Source: Phycisphaerae bacterium (GTDB lineage Bacteria; Planctomycetota; Phycisphaerae; SM23-33). From it: a DNA stretch of 64,000 nt. The stretch is taken from assembly GCA_011050235.1 (NCBI GenBank), contig DRGC01000022.1, positions 1-64,000 of the forward strand, read 5' to 3'. The notes under the pieces were generated by a model. The model worked only from the letters and a program-made list of their open reading frames with translations, made no database searches and was not told where the DNA came from. Each line of letters opens with the position of its first letter. Position 1 is the first letter of the stretch. The translations under genes and the position numbers were made by a program. Positions 17,737-27,026 of the stretch are shown piece by piece.

Positions 17737-17877
17737 GACGTCGACTCCTTACAAGGTTGATGCGTCTTGGCCGATCGATCGGCCGAGGGGCATGGTACTC
17801 GCGCGGGTCGGTCGGGGGTAGAGGCTTTGCCGGCCGGGGGAGATTTGGGTGTTGATTGAGCCTCGCCCGCCGGAGAC

Positions 17878-19818
17878 TCACTGCCCAACTCTAGCCAGGG
17901 CGGCGGCCAGGCCCTCCGGCGCCTTCCCGCCCAGGGCCTGACATCGGTTGAGGTCGGCGCGAGCCAAGTCGTACTGTTTCCGCTGATGGCGCAGGGCCGC
18001 CCGCCAACCGAACGCCCGCGGATCGTTGGGCGCCAGCCGCGCCGCCCGGGAGAAGTCGGCCTCGGCCCGGTCGTACAGGCCGATCTCCTGAAGGCTCAGG
18101 CCGCGGACGAGATGGCCCTTCAGATGGTCGGGGGCGAGACTGAGCGTGTTGGTGCAGGCCTTGATCGCCTGTCTGTGTTGGTCGAGCTCAAAGTGACACA
18201 GCGCCAGCGCGAACGAGGAGTCGATGCGGCCCGGCCCCAGGCTCACGGCCTGCTTGTAATCGATCAGCGCCGCGCGGAGATGTCCACGGGCGCTGTGGAT
18301 GTCGCCGCGAACGTGGTAGGCGTTGGCGTAATCCTTTTCGAGTGTCATCGCCCGCTCGACGTCCAGCAGGGCCGTCCTGTAGCGATGCAGCTCCTTATAA
18401 GCGACGGCCCGATTGACGTACGCCCTCGCGAGCGTGGGCATCACCTCGATGGCCTGGTCGTAAGCGACGATGCCCTCGCGGACCTGCCCGCCGGTCACCA
18501 GGGCCAGGCCGAGATTGTTGAACGCCTTGGCGTTGCCCGGCTGCTGCTCGGCAACCTGTCGCCACAGGCTGATATCGCTTCGGTAGTCGCGGTTCCGCAG
18601 GTGGGTTCGCACGCCCAGCGCGACGATCAGCAGCATCGCCACAACCGCCGGCGCAGACGCCATCGCGCCGCCCGCCTGGGCGCCTCGCCGCAGCCGGCGC
18701 CACCCCGCCCAGGCAGCGCAGACAGCCATCACCACCAGCGACGCCAGGGGCAGGTACATGCGATGCTCGAAGATCGGATCGTCGATGGGCATGAGCGTTG
18801 ACGTCGGCGCGAGGATCACAAAGAAGCTCGCCGCCAGGAACCCCCACACCGGCCGCCGCCACAGCGCCCAAACGGTCGCCGCCAGCAGCGCGGCGATGAT
18901 GATGCCGGGCCCAACGATATCCGCGGCCGTCCGGGCCAGCGGCCAGGCATAATAGAACACCAGCGGGTCGGGCCAGACCGTCAGGCGAAGGTAGTGCAGG
19001 ACCACGCCCGGCTGGGTGGCCGCGTAGCGAAGCGGGTGCATCTGCCCAGGGGTCTGCGACAACAGCGCCAGCACGATCGCCCACGTAGCCGCCAGGGCTG
19101 CATACAGGAGCCATCGCCGCCGCAGCGCCGCGCGCCACGAGCCGGCCAGGAACGTCCGGTCGTACAGCAGCACGATGACGGGCGCGGTGACCGTGACTTC
19201 CTTGGTGGCCATCCCCGCCGCGCAGGCGACCACAGCCAGCGCGCCCCACAGCTGCGGGCGGCCCGAAGCGGATCGGATCACGCAGTAGAGCGTCAGCAGG
19301 TACAGCAGCGCCATCAGCGACTCGGCCCGCTGGATGACGTAGGTGACGGCGGAGGTCTGCAAGGGGTGGACGGCCCAGATCAGCGCGATGGCCGTCGCCA
19401 GCCACATCGCCTCGGCCTGGCCAAAGCGCAGGCGCGGCAGCAGCAGTGTCCGCCGCACCACCGCCAGCAGTAGCCACGCGGCAGCGAGGTGGATGAGCAG
19501 ATTGACGAGGTGATAGCTCCAGACATCCAACTTGCTGACGGCGTAGTTGACGGCCAGGGACGCATTCACAACGGGCCGGCCGCCAACGGTGAGAGGGGCC
19601 GACGGTGAGAAAACCCTTCCCGGCGCAGCCAGCGAACGGATGGTGGGGTTGTTGGTGATCGAGCCGATGTCGTCCAACACAAAGGGCCCGGCCAAACTGT
19701 TGGCATAGGCCAGCGCCACCGCCAGGGCGATCGCGCCGCCGGCGAGGAGGGTGGGCCATCGGCGAGCGGGCGATGTGCAAGCGTCGGAAGCTCTGGCGTC
19801 GATGTCCGGCAAAGTCAC
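17878..19818 (-). CDS. Polytopic GT-C-like membrane protein with C-terminal TPR repeats
   Basis: The 646-residue product begins with a hydrophobic helix (LLAGGAIALAVALAYANSL) followed by FVLDDIGSITNNPTIR, the loop typical of TMTC/PMT-like GT-C proteins. About ten further membrane segments run to near residue 410, and then six TPR units (for example YANAYHVRGDIHSARGHLRA). TMTC proteins are O-mannosyltransferases in eukaryotes; bacterial relatives are usually uncharacterised. It may glycosylate exported proteins or assemble surface polymers. The start is GTG with a weak ribosome site and no nearby ATG. Upstream 19819-20011 shows no gene. Confidence 0.8.
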   Translation of the reverse strand: MTLPDIDARASDACTSPARRWPTLLAGGAIALAVALAYANSLAGPFVLDDIGSITNNPTIRSLAAPGRVFSPSAPLTVGGRPVVNASLAVNYAVSKLDVWSYHLVNLLIHLAAAWLLLAVVRRTLLLPRLRFGQAEAMWLATAIALIWAVHPLQTSAVTYVIQRAESLMALLYLLTLYCVIRSASGRPQLWGALAVVACAAGMATKEVTVTAPVIVLLYDRTFLAGSWRAALRRRWLLYAALAATWAIVLALLSQTPGQMHPLRYAATQPGVVLHYLRLTVWPDPLVFYYAWPLARTAADIVGPGIIIAALLAATVWALWRRPVWGFLAASFFVILAPTSTLMPIDDPIFEHRMYLPLASLVVMAVCAAWAGWRRLRRGAQAGGAMASAPAVVAMLLIVALGVRTHLRNRDYRSDISLWRQVAEQQPGNAKAFNNLGLALVTGGQVREGIVAYDQAIEVMPTLARAYVNRAVAYKELHRYRTALLDVERAMTLEKDYANAYHVRGDIHSARGHLRAALIDYKQAVSLGPGRIDSSFALALCHFELDQHRQAIKACTNTLSLAPDHLKGHLVRGLSLQEIGLYDRAEADFSRAARLAPNDPRAFGWRAALRHQRKQYDLARADLNRCQALGGKAPEGLAAALARVGQ

Positions 19819-20011
19819 TCCGAAACGGCCCGGTCAATGACTTGAACGGCGCGCGGACCCGGGCCCCGCGCCACGTTGTTGGGTATAGCCTACACAACCG
19901 GCGTCCCCCGTCAACGCTGGGTGGACGTTCGCTAGATCGGCCGTCGCGCGCGGGTGAAGTGGCAGTGCGGAGAAAGGTCTGTCCCCCCCGTCCTGCGGGC
20001 AACGGGCGGCC

Positions 20012-20356
20012 CTAGTCTATACCCAGTGCGGCCAGGGCCTGGTCGAGGTTGTCGGTGATGGGGAACAGGATGTCCATTCGTGAGGTGCGGATCGCCCGGG
20101 CGACCTGGGCGGAGGGGTTCAGCAGGACCATCTTGGCGCCGGTTCTTTTGAGCTGCTTGCGGACCGAGGCCAGCAGACCCAGCCCCGCCGAGGCAAGAAA
20201 CGTCACCTCCGTCAACTCGACAATGGTATCGACCCCCCGCTTGGCGGTGTGGGTGAGGAACTCGCCCATGGCGCGCTCGACGCCTAGCTGCGTAAGTTGC
20301 CCTGATAGCGCCACATGCGAGAGGCGTTCATCTGCTCGCACAACTCTGATAGACAT
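20012..20356 (-). CDS. STAS-domain anti-anti-sigma-factor-like protein
   Basis: This 114-residue single STAS domain has VALSGQLTQLGVERAM near its start and VTFLASAGLGLLASVRKQLK around the conserved Ser that partner kinases phosphorylate in SpoIIAA/RsbV proteins. It likely works in a partner-switch with an anti-sigma factor, which is not encoded in this window. AAGGA lies 8 bases before the ATG; a longer in-frame extension to 20524 lacks such a site. It is followed on the same strand by nothing nearby, and preceded by lpxA. Confidence 0.88.
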   Translation of the reverse strand: MSIRVVRADERLSHVALSGQLTQLGVERAMGEFLTHTAKRGVDTIVELTEVTFLASAGLGLLASVRKQLKRTGAKMVLLNPSAQVARAIRTSRMDILFPITDNLDQALAALGID

Positions 20357-20383
20357 TGGTGTGTCCTTCCAACGCTGCGTACC

Positions 20384-20413
20384 ATTGTAGGGGGCTGTAC
20401 TTGTATTTGTCGG
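20384..20413 (-). promoter_or_regulatory. Possible promoter of the STAS gene
   Basis: Minus-strand TACAAT (20389-20384) with CCGACA 18 bases upstream (20413-20408) would start transcription near 20377, about 21 bases before the ATG. The -35 is weak. Confidence 0.35.
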
Positions 20414-20435
20414 AGTTCGCTGTCTGCAGATCGCC

Positions 20436-21266
20436 CTAGCGGCGGGAATGAGGCACGGCCCGCCCCACCAGGGGCGCCAGGCCTCGCGTGTAAGGAGGCT
20501 CGGCGGTGAGGACCTTGCGGACAAAATCGCGGAAGCGCCCAGCCGCGGCGCCCCACTCGCTGTGCCGGTCCATCTCCTGCAGGGCCTTCTCGGGCGTCAG
20601 CCTGCTGCGGTAGGTCAAGCGGAAGGCTTCTTTGATCTGGGCGCGATCCTCATCGGTCAGGTCCTTCGCGCGCCGCAAGCCCACGGAATTCAGGCCGATC
20701 ACTCTGGAGATCTTCACGATCATTGTGAACGGAGGAATATGCATGCTGCTGGCGGCGTAGCCCTGGAACATCACCCGCTCGCCGACCCACACGAACTGAT
20801 GGATCGCCGCGTTCCCTCCGAGCACGCAGTTGTCCCCCAGCGTGGCGTGGCCGCCGATCATGGCGCTATTGACCATCGTGACGCCGTCGCCGACGGTGGC
20901 GTTGTGGCCGGCGTGGGAGCAGGCCATCCAGTAGCCGTCGTTGCCGATGGTGGTGGCCTGGCCCTCGCCGGTGGCGCGCGAGATCGTCACATTTTCGCGA
21001 AACACGTTGCGGTCGCCGATGGTCAGATAACTCACCTGCGCGGGGTCGAACTTGAGATCCTGCGGCCAGCCGCCCAAGGCCGTGAAACTATCGACGAAGT
21101 TTCCTTCGCCAAGCGTGGTGTAACGCCGCACGATGGTATGGGGTCGCAACACCGTGTGGGCGCCGATGCTGCAATCGGCCTCAACGATGGCGTAAGCGCC
21201 GACCTCCACGTCGTCGGCCAACTCGGCCGATGGATCGACGATGGCGGTAGGATGGATTTGAGACAT
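20436..21266 (-). CDS. lpxA: Acyl-ACP--UDP-N-acetylglucosamine O-acyltransferase
   Basis: This 276-residue protein has a left-handed beta-helix of hexapeptide repeats (IHPTAIVDPSAELADDVEVG through VVLGGN-like turns) and the helical C-terminal domain of LpxA (NSVGLRRAKDL, IKEAFRLTYRS). CSHAGHNATVG matches the active-site His region (H-x2-H) of E. coli LpxA, where the second His is the base. It adds the O-3 acyl chain to UDP-GlcNAc, the first step of lipid A synthesis in the cytoplasm. AGGAG lies 7 bases before the ATG at 21266. Together with the LpxL-type gene at 44.5 kb it indicates an outer membrane with lipid A. Confidence 0.93.
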   Translation of the reverse strand: MSQIHPTAIVDPSAELADDVEVGAYAIVEADCSIGAHTVLRPHTIVRRYTTLGEGNFVDSFTALGGWPQDLKFDPAQVSYLTIGDRNVFRENVTISRATGEGQATTIGNDGYWMACSHAGHNATVGDGVTMVNSAMIGGHATLGDNCVLGGNAAIHQFVWVGERVMFQGYAASSMHIPPFTMIVKISRVIGLNSVGLRRAKDLTDEDRAQIKEAFRLTYRSRLTPEKALQEMDRHSEWGAAAGRFRDFVRKVLTAEPPYTRGLAPLVGRAVPHSRR

Positions 21267-21288
21267 CGCGGTCTCCTGGTCAGCGCTT

Positions 21289-21339
21289 AGGATAATCAAA
21301 CGGCGGGCGTTTGCAAGTTGGGCGTTTGCAAGTTGGGCG
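21289..21339 (-). promoter_or_regulatory. lpxA promoter region with 15-base tandem repeat
   Basis: The unit GGCGTTTGCAAGTTG occurs twice head to tail at 21306-21320 and 21321-21335. On the minus strand the copy nearest the gene supplies a TTGCAA (21316-21311) placed 16 bases before TATCCT (21294-21289), a possible promoter. Confidence 0.4.
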
Positions 21340-21409
21340 GTCGCTTGCGAGCGGGCGGGGGGGCGACTATCCTCTGCCGCAGGTCTGCAGCGGACCGTTG
21401 GAGGTATGT

Positions 21410-22462
21410 GTGACAGGCTCTTTTCAGCGCGTGCGTGCGGTGTTGCGGGGCAAGATGCCCGACCGCGCGCCGATATTTGACCTGCTCCGAAACGATGCGG
21501 TCATCGGCCACTTCACCGGCCAAACGCTCACGACCGACAATGCCCCCGACCTGGTCCACACCGCCTTCGCCCCGGCTATCGATGCGACCCGCTCGGTCCG
21601 TCTGCCGGACACCGAAGGAACGGTCACCCGCGACGACGGGCGACAGCAGCGGGTCTACCGCTGGACGACGTGGACCGACCATGTCCGCTACGAAAGCTCC
21701 GCCGCCTACGCCGCCGCCAAGACCAAGTGGATCGACAGCTTCGACCCGGCCTGGACCCCCGCCGACCAGCAGACCATCGAGGACCACCTGTCGGGCGCCC
21801 GCGACATGCAGGCCAAGCTTGGCGAGTGCTTCTGGATGACCGGCGGCGGCTCGCCGGGGTTCATGAACATCATGGGCGAGGTCGGCCTGGAGGCCTTCAG
21901 CTACTATTTTGTCGATTGCCCCGACATCATCGTCCAGCAGATGGAGTGCTTCACGCAGCAGACGGTGCGATGGCTTGAGCACCTGCCCGACAACCACGGC
22001 ATCGAGGCGGTCATGATGGGCGACGACATCTGCTACAACTCCGGCCCGTTCTTCTCCCCGGCATGGTTCGACGAGCACTACATGCCTCGCCTCGCTCGCA
22101 TCCTGGATATCTACCACGCCAAGGGCATGAAAGTGATGTTCCACACCGACGGCGATTGCATGCCGATCCTCCCGGGTCTGGTCGACGCCGGCATCGACGG
22201 CCTGAATCCCATCGAGGTCAACGCCGGCATGGATGTCGGCGAGATTCACCGCCGCCATCCGCACATCTTCATGTGCGGCGGCATCGACGTGTCGTATCTG
22301 TTGCCGTTCGGCACGCCGGACCAAGTTGCCGACGCGACCAAGAAGGCCATCGACGACGCCGAAGGGCGAATCATGATCGGCTCGTCGACCGAACTGAACG
22401 ACGACGTGCCGTTAGAGAACTTCCTGGCCATGCGCCAGACCGTGTTGGATAACCCGTATTGA
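21410..22462 (+). CDS. URO-D superfamily protein with altered metal motif
   Basis: This 350-residue protein starts at GTG 21410, where GGAGG lies 5 bases upstream; in-frame codons further up lack a site. The URO-D fold is recognised from FQRVRAVLRGKMPDRAPIFD at the N-terminus, MMGDDICYNSGPFFSPAWFD mid-protein and AGIDGLNPIEVNAGMDV in the last third. Where relatives carry HxCG, this one has FHTDGDCM, so the zinc-ligand Cys is replaced by Asp, although a Cys follows three residues later. It may bind metal differently or have lost methyl-transfer chemistry. It sits 5' of a GH20 gene on the same strand, suggesting a role in sugar catabolism. Product function not established. Confidence 0.8.
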   Translation: MTGSFQRVRAVLRGKMPDRAPIFDLLRNDAVIGHFTGQTLTTDNAPDLVHTAFAPAIDATRSVRLPDTEGTVTRDDGRQQRVYRWTTWTDHVRYESSAAYAAAKTKWIDSFDPAWTPADQQTIEDHLSGARDMQAKLGECFWMTGGGSPGFMNIMGEVGLEAFSYYFVDCPDIIVQQMECFTQQTVRWLEHLPDNHGIEAVMMGDDICYNSGPFFSPAWFDEHYMPRLARILDIYHAKGMKVMFHTDGDCMPILPGLVDAGIDGLNPIEVNAGMDVGEIHRRHPHIFMCGGIDVSYLLPFGTPDQVADATKKAIDDAEGRIMIGSSTELNDDVPLENFLAMRQTVLDNPY

Positions 22463-22473
22463 TGATATGGCTG

Positions 22474-22579
22474 GGGTGCCACGCTTTTGCCCTGCCTGCC
22501 GCAGGCAGGTCGCAAAAGCGTGCCCGCCTCGGCGCAAACGTGGGACCAGCACGCTTCTACAAGTAGAAGCGTGGCACCC
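22474..22579. repeat. Compound inverted repeat before the GH20 gene
   Basis: Two hairpins lie here: CACGCTTTTGC/GCAAAAGCGTG (22480-22490 with 22512-22522, closing an inner CCTGCCTGC/GCAGGCAGG stem) and CACGCTTCTAC/GTAGAAGCGTG (22550-22560 with 22563-22573). The outermost 13 bases GGGTGCCACGCTT and AAGCGTGGCACCC can alternatively pair. It lies 22 bases upstream of the next start codon. Confidence 0.7.
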
Positions 22580-22601
22580 AATAGGATAGTAAGGACAAGC
22601 C

Positions 22602-24416
22602 ATGCTCGACTTCATCCCCCAACCGAAGAAGGTAACCGAGGCGACCGGGCTTTACGCCGTGCCGCAAAAGATGACGGTCGGCGTTTGCGGGTGGCAGTTC
22701 CGCCCGGCTGCGGCGGAGTTGCTGACGCTGCTGGGTGTGCGCGGCGAAGTGACGATTTGCGGCAAGGGCCTGGGCGATGACGCGACGATTCAGCTCAACG
22801 CCAAGCTGCAGCCGGAGGGGTATCGGCTGACCGTCAGCCAAACCGGACTGAAGCTGGAGGCCCACGACGCCCGCGCGGCCGCCCACGGCCTGCGGACGCT
22901 GGCGCAGATCGTGCAGCAATCGCCCAAAGGCAAGCTGCCGTGCGTGAAGATCGACGATTGGCCGGACTTTGTCGACCGCGGCGTCTACTACGACGTCGCT
23001 CGCGGGCGCGTGCCGACGCTCGATAGCTTCAAGAAGCAAATCGACATGCTGGCGGCCGCCAAGATCAACCACCTGCAGTATTACATAGAGCACACCTTCC
23101 GCTTCCGGCGGCATCCGGATATCGGCAAAGGCGCCGGCCCTCTGACGGCCGACAACATCCTCGAACTGGACGCCTATGCCCTCGAGCGCCACGTGGAGCT
23201 CGTGCCCAGCCTGTCGAGCTTCGGCCACCTGGCGCCGGTCCTGAGTTTGCCCAAGTATCGTCACCTGGCCGAGTGCGGCGCGGATGGTAACTACTGGTCG
23301 CTGGCCCCGGCGCTGGAGGAGAGCTACCAGTTCCTCAAGGAACTCTACGATGAGTTCCTGCCGTGTTTCTCCTCGAAGAAATTCAACATGTGCTGCGACG
23401 AGGTCTGGGATCTCGGCAACGGCCAAAGTGCCGCCCTGGCCAAGAAGCTCGGCAAGGGCCCGCTCTACCTGCGGCACATCAAGCGCTGTCGGGCTCTGGC
23501 GGCCAAGCACGGCAAAAAGGTCATGATGTGGGGCGACATCGTCCGCGACTATCCGGAACTGGTCCCGGAGATTCCCAAGGACATCACGATGTTGGACTGG
23601 GCCTACGGTCGCGACGTGAAGTTCAACCGCGTGAAGGATTTTTCGGCCACCGGGCTGGATACGTACGTCTGCCCATCGGTCAACGGCTACGGCTGCCTGT
23701 TCCCACGGCTGTGGGAGTCGGCCGTCAACATCGCCGGCTGGGCCAAGGCGGGCAAACGTTACGGCGCCATCGGCGTGCTCAACACCGACTGGGGCGACGG
23801 CGGGCACTTCAACTTCACCGAGTGCGCCTATCCGGGCTATCTGTTCGGAGCCGAGCAATCGTGGAACATCAATGCCGACAGCAAGAGCTTCTGGCGGCGG
23901 TTCTGCAAGCTGATCCTGAACATCGAATCGAAGGAGTTCCTGGATGCGTTCATGGAACTCGGCGATCTGGCCCAGCCGGGCTTCTGGTGCTGGATGCTGC
24001 TCTATATCGATCCCGGCGACACGATGTTCGCCTATCACAAGACCGTCGTCAGTTGGGGCCGCAACGGCAAGATCATCGAGAAGAAGCAATCCATCACGGC
24101 CGCGGACGGCCGACGGTGCGGGCCGCGATTCCGCAACATCAGCCGCGTCTTGGCTAAGTATGCAGCGAAGCCCGGCACAGATCCGCATAAGCTGCTGGCC
24201 TACTGGATCTACTCGGTCGACACCATGGCGGTCGCCGCCGACAAGCTGGCCATGTTCGGCCACCGCGGCAAGGACACCCCGGCCAAGCGCAAAGCTCTCA
24301 AAGCCGACTACCGCAAACTGATGCGGCGCTTCGAGAAGCTCTGGATGGCCCGCAACCGCCGCAGCGAAATCCGCATCACGCTGGACAACCTGCGAAGCCG
24401 CATGAAGGCGCTGTAG
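22602..24416 (+). CDS. GH20 beta-N-acetylhexosaminidase-like enzyme
   Basis: This 604-residue protein has the GH20 order: an N-terminal alpha/beta domain (about 1-115, ending LRTLAQIVQQSPKGKLPCVKI), then a TIM barrel from DWPDFVDRGVYYDVARG. SSKKFNMCCDEVWDLGNG carries the paired Asp-Glu that orients the substrate acetamido group and donates the proton. KVMMWGDIVRDYPELV supplies a conserved Trp strand. It should hydrolyse terminal N-acetyl-hexosamines. No signal peptide is visible, so it may act on imported oligosaccharides. AAGGA lies 6-7 bases before the ATG. It follows a URO-D-like gene and precedes a GH95-type gene on the same strand. Confidence 0.88.
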   Translation: MLDFIPQPKKVTEATGLYAVPQKMTVGVCGWQFRPAAAELLTLLGVRGEVTICGKGLGDDATIQLNAKLQPEGYRLTVSQTGLKLEAHDARAAAHGLRTLAQIVQQSPKGKLPCVKIDDWPDFVDRGVYYDVARGRVPTLDSFKKQIDMLAAAKINHLQYYIEHTFRFRRHPDIGKGAGPLTADNILELDAYALERHVELVPSLSSFGHLAPVLSLPKYRHLAECGADGNYWSLAPALEESYQFLKELYDEFLPCFSSKKFNMCCDEVWDLGNGQSAALAKKLGKGPLYLRHIKRCRALAAKHGKKVMMWGDIVRDYPELVPEIPKDITMLDWAYGRDVKFNRVKDFSATGLDTYVCPSVNGYGCLFPRLWESAVNIAGWAKAGKRYGAIGVLNTDWGDGGHFNFTECAYPGYLFGAEQSWNINADSKSFWRRFCKLILNIESKEFLDAFMELGDLAQPGFWCWMLLYIDPGDTMFAYHKTVVSWGRNGKIIEKKQSITAADGRRCGPRFRNISRVLAKYAAKPGTDPHKLLAYWIYSVDTMAVAADKLAMFGHRGKDTPAKRKALKADYRKLMRRFEKLWMARNRRSEIRITLDNLRSRMKAL

Positions 24417-24427
24417 AGAACAGCTCT

Positions 24428-24516
24428 TCACCACAAAGGTCACAAAGAGCACAAAGCAGTAGAAACAGAAGCTTTATTTGTTTTTCACTTTGTGACCTTT
24501 GTGGTCTTTGTGGTGA
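24428..24516. repeat. Hairpin with nine-base-periodic arms (R2)
   Basis: ACCACAAAGGTCACAAAG (24430-24447) pairs perfectly with CTTTGTGACCTTTGTGGT (24488-24505). The right arm repeats TTTGTGACC, TTTGTGGTC, TTTGTGGTG, a nine-base period. It fills most of the gap between the GH20 and GH95-type genes and is markedly AT-richer than its surroundings. Confidence 0.75.
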
Positions 24517-24531
24517 GATGTTTTTGGAGCG

Positions 24532-26958
24532 ATGAAAGAGCACGTTATGCACACGATTGAAATCAACGACCTTGTCCTGGTCCCTGAAGAGGGGCTGCTG
24601 CTGGGCAATGGCGACTTTTCCGTCAGCGTCTATCAGGCCGCCGAGCGAATCATTTGGCGCTTCGGGAAGACCGACGTTTGGGACCGCCGTCACGCGATCG
24701 ACATCGACCCCAAGCCGATGCACATCGAAGAGCTCGCCCGCGGCATTCGGGATGAAGGCTGGGAATTCGCCGGCGAGCTCGGCGCGGCTGTGGCGACCAA
24801 GGGCACGCCCGACGAGCAGCGCATGAAGGACCTCACCCAGTACGGCCCGCCGAGCTACCGCACGCGAACGTCCCCCTGCCCCAAGCCGGTGGGCGAACTG
24901 TCCCTGCACTTACCGGCCGACCAGCATGGGCTGACCATCTCCCAGCGGCTGATCATCGAACAGGGCACGGTCGACATCGAATGCGCGTGGGTCTCCGGCG
25001 TGACGCTGAAGATTCACTGCTTCGTCGCGCCCCGGCCGAACGTGCTGGCGGTGCGGTGGAAGCTCGAAAATGCCTCTGCCGCCAACGCCACCTGGGGCGA
25101 GCGGGCCGTCTGGTTCAGCCTCTACCGCTGGCCGGACCCCGAGGCGAAGGACTTCGTCACCGGTCTTTGCGCCACCACCACTAACGACATGTTCGACAAG
25201 TACGCGCGGAACGACAACCCGCCCATGGACCCGCCGACCACGCGCCAGCTTGACGGCCGATGGATCGTCGAACAGGCCTTCGCCCCGGACCTCCAGTTCG
25301 CTGAGGGCTTCCGCTACGGTCTGTTGCCGATCGTTCCCGACGGCGAGGTCCTGGACGTGCCGACGTTCGACTCCGGCGAGGCGCGGCTGCGGATGTTGCC
25401 GCCCGGCTGGGGCGAAAGCGGCTGGCTCGCGGTCGCCATCGGCACGAGCAACGACCCCGGCGGCCACGAGGCCGAACTGACGGCCGTGGCTGAGACCATC
25501 ACAGGCAACGATATTTTGGAACAGTGGGGGCTGGACAACCTGGCGGCCGGGACCGAGTTCTGGTCGCGCTCGGCCGTATCGCTTGGCGAGAAATTCTTCG
25601 AACAGCTTTGGTACGAGAACCTCCACACCCGCCGCTGCACCTTCCGCGGCGACGTGGCGGCGCCGGGCCTCTTCCTGCCCAGCACGGTCAACGACTTCTC
25701 GTTGTGGCACGGCGACTATCACACCAACTACAACTACCAGCAGCCGTTCTGGGGCGCGTACGAGGCCAATCAACTCTCGCTGGGCGATTCGTACTTCCCC
25801 GGCTTTGAGCACATGATCGAGCTCGGCCGCAAGCTGGCCAAGGACTATTACGGCTGTCGGGGCACGTTCATCCAACTGACCGGCTATCCCTTCCCCATCG
25901 CCGACGACCCCTACGGCGTCGGCCCGTTCGCGCGGATGACGTACATGACCGGCTGGGCCGTCAACCAATACTGGTTCCGCTACCTGTACACGCAGGATGT
26001 CGAATGGCTGCGAGAGGTCGGCTACCCGCCGATCCGCGATGCGGCGGTGTTCTATCTGGATTTTCTGACCAAGGGCGAGGATGGCGTCTATCACGGTTTT
26101 CCATCGGACCAGGGCGAGAACCAATTCACGCCGGACGAGAGCAAGTACACCGATCGGCCCCAGGTGATGCGCCACGTGCGGTACTGTCTGCAGTCGGCGA
26201 TTCAGGCGGCCGGCGTTCTGGGCGTCGACGCCGACCTGGCTGGGCAGTGGCAGGAGGTGCTCGATCATTTTCCGGTGATCGACGATCTCGAGGCGGCGGG
26301 CTTTTCGGATGAGCAGAAGCGCCAGTATCCGCTGACCCCGCCGGAGTTCCTGGGTTGGGAGGATACGGACCTGGCCCGGTCCGACGATCCGCCCTTTGCG
26401 CTGGCTCGTGAGAAGGACAACGCGCTGTGGAGTTGGTACTTCGGCCATTTTCCGATCCGCTGGATGGTGCTGCTGCGGCGCGGGCTGTTCAGGCCGGAGC
26501 GCGACTTCGAAGCGGCGCGCGACATCATCGCGCGATGGCGCCTACCCAACGGCCTGCTCCGCGCGATGAGTCGCGAGGTCTACGGTTTCGCCGGCGGGTG
26601 GTCGGAGTCGCTGGGCATTCTGGCCCCGGTGCAGGAGATGCTGCTGCAGAGCTGGGACGGCGCGATCCATTTCTTCCCAGCCTGGCCGCGGGATATCGAT
26701 GCGAGCTTCACGACCTTCCGGGCCGAGGGCGCATTCCTGGTCAGCGCCTCGCTGAATAGCGGCGCCATTGAGGACGTCTCTATCCATAGCGAGCGAGGCC
26801 GGCCGTGCTGCGCAGCCAGCCCTTGGCCGGGCGGCTGTCGCGCGACCGATGAGAACGGCAACGATGTGCCTGTCACCATCGAGCCAAAATCCGACGGCGA
26901 CGACTGGGTCTGCTTTGACACCCAGCCGGGCGCGACGTATGAACTGAACCCGGCGTAG
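24532..26958 (+). CDS. GH95-type glycoside hydrolase
   Basis: This 808-residue protein starts with a beta-sandwich domain opening LLLGNGDFSVSVYQAAERI and continues into an (alpha/alpha)6 toroid with WHGDYHTNYNYQQPFWGAYE (about residues 395-415), which aligns with the HxDxNxQ...W region of GH95 fucosidases, then VNQYWFRYLYTQDVEWL. The C-terminal beta domain has AIHFFPAWPRDID and the GAFLVSASLNSGAI pattern of GH95. It probably acts on alpha-L-fucosides or related galactosides; the substrate is inferred. An alternative ATG at 24547 is equally plausible because neither has a strong ribosome site. No signal peptide is visible. Confidence 0.75.
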   Translation: MKEHVMHTIEINDLVLVPEEGLLLGNGDFSVSVYQAAERIIWRFGKTDVWDRRHAIDIDPKPMHIEELARGIRDEGWEFAGELGAAVATKGTPDEQRMKDLTQYGPPSYRTRTSPCPKPVGELSLHLPADQHGLTISQRLIIEQGTVDIECAWVSGVTLKIHCFVAPRPNVLAVRWKLENASAANATWGERAVWFSLYRWPDPEAKDFVTGLCATTTNDMFDKYARNDNPPMDPPTTRQLDGRWIVEQAFAPDLQFAEGFRYGLLPIVPDGEVLDVPTFDSGEARLRMLPPGWGESGWLAVAIGTSNDPGGHEAELTAVAETITGNDILEQWGLDNLAAGTEFWSRSAVSLGEKFFEQLWYENLHTRRCTFRGDVAAPGLFLPSTVNDFSLWHGDYHTNYNYQQPFWGAYEANQLSLGDSYFPGFEHMIELGRKLAKDYYGCRGTFIQLTGYPFPIADDPYGVGPFARMTYMTGWAVNQYWFRYLYTQDVEWLREVGYPPIRDAAVFYLDFLTKGEDGVYHGFPSDQGENQFTPDESKYTDRPQVMRHVRYCLQSAIQAAGVLGVDADLAGQWQEVLDHFPVIDDLEAAGFSDEQKRQYPLTPPEFLGWEDTDLARSDDPPFALAREKDNALWSWYFGHFPIRWMVLLRRGLFRPERDFEAARDIIARWRLPNGLLRAMSREVYGFAGGWSESLGILAPVQEMLLQSWDGAIHFFPAWPRDIDASFTTFRAEGAFLVSASLNSGAIEDVSIHSERGRPCCAASPWPGGCRATDENGNDVPVTIEPKSDGDDWVCFDTQPGATYELNPA

Positions 26959-27026
26959 CGCGCCGCGCGCTAGGCCATACCGCGCGGCCGGTCAGGTCGC
27001 AGGCCCGCTGGACGTTGCTCAGCGCA

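Noticed and set aside
22557-24452. 631-codon minus-strand frame opposite GH20
   Set aside because: Shadow frame; the plus strand has intact GH20 motifs and a good ribosome site.
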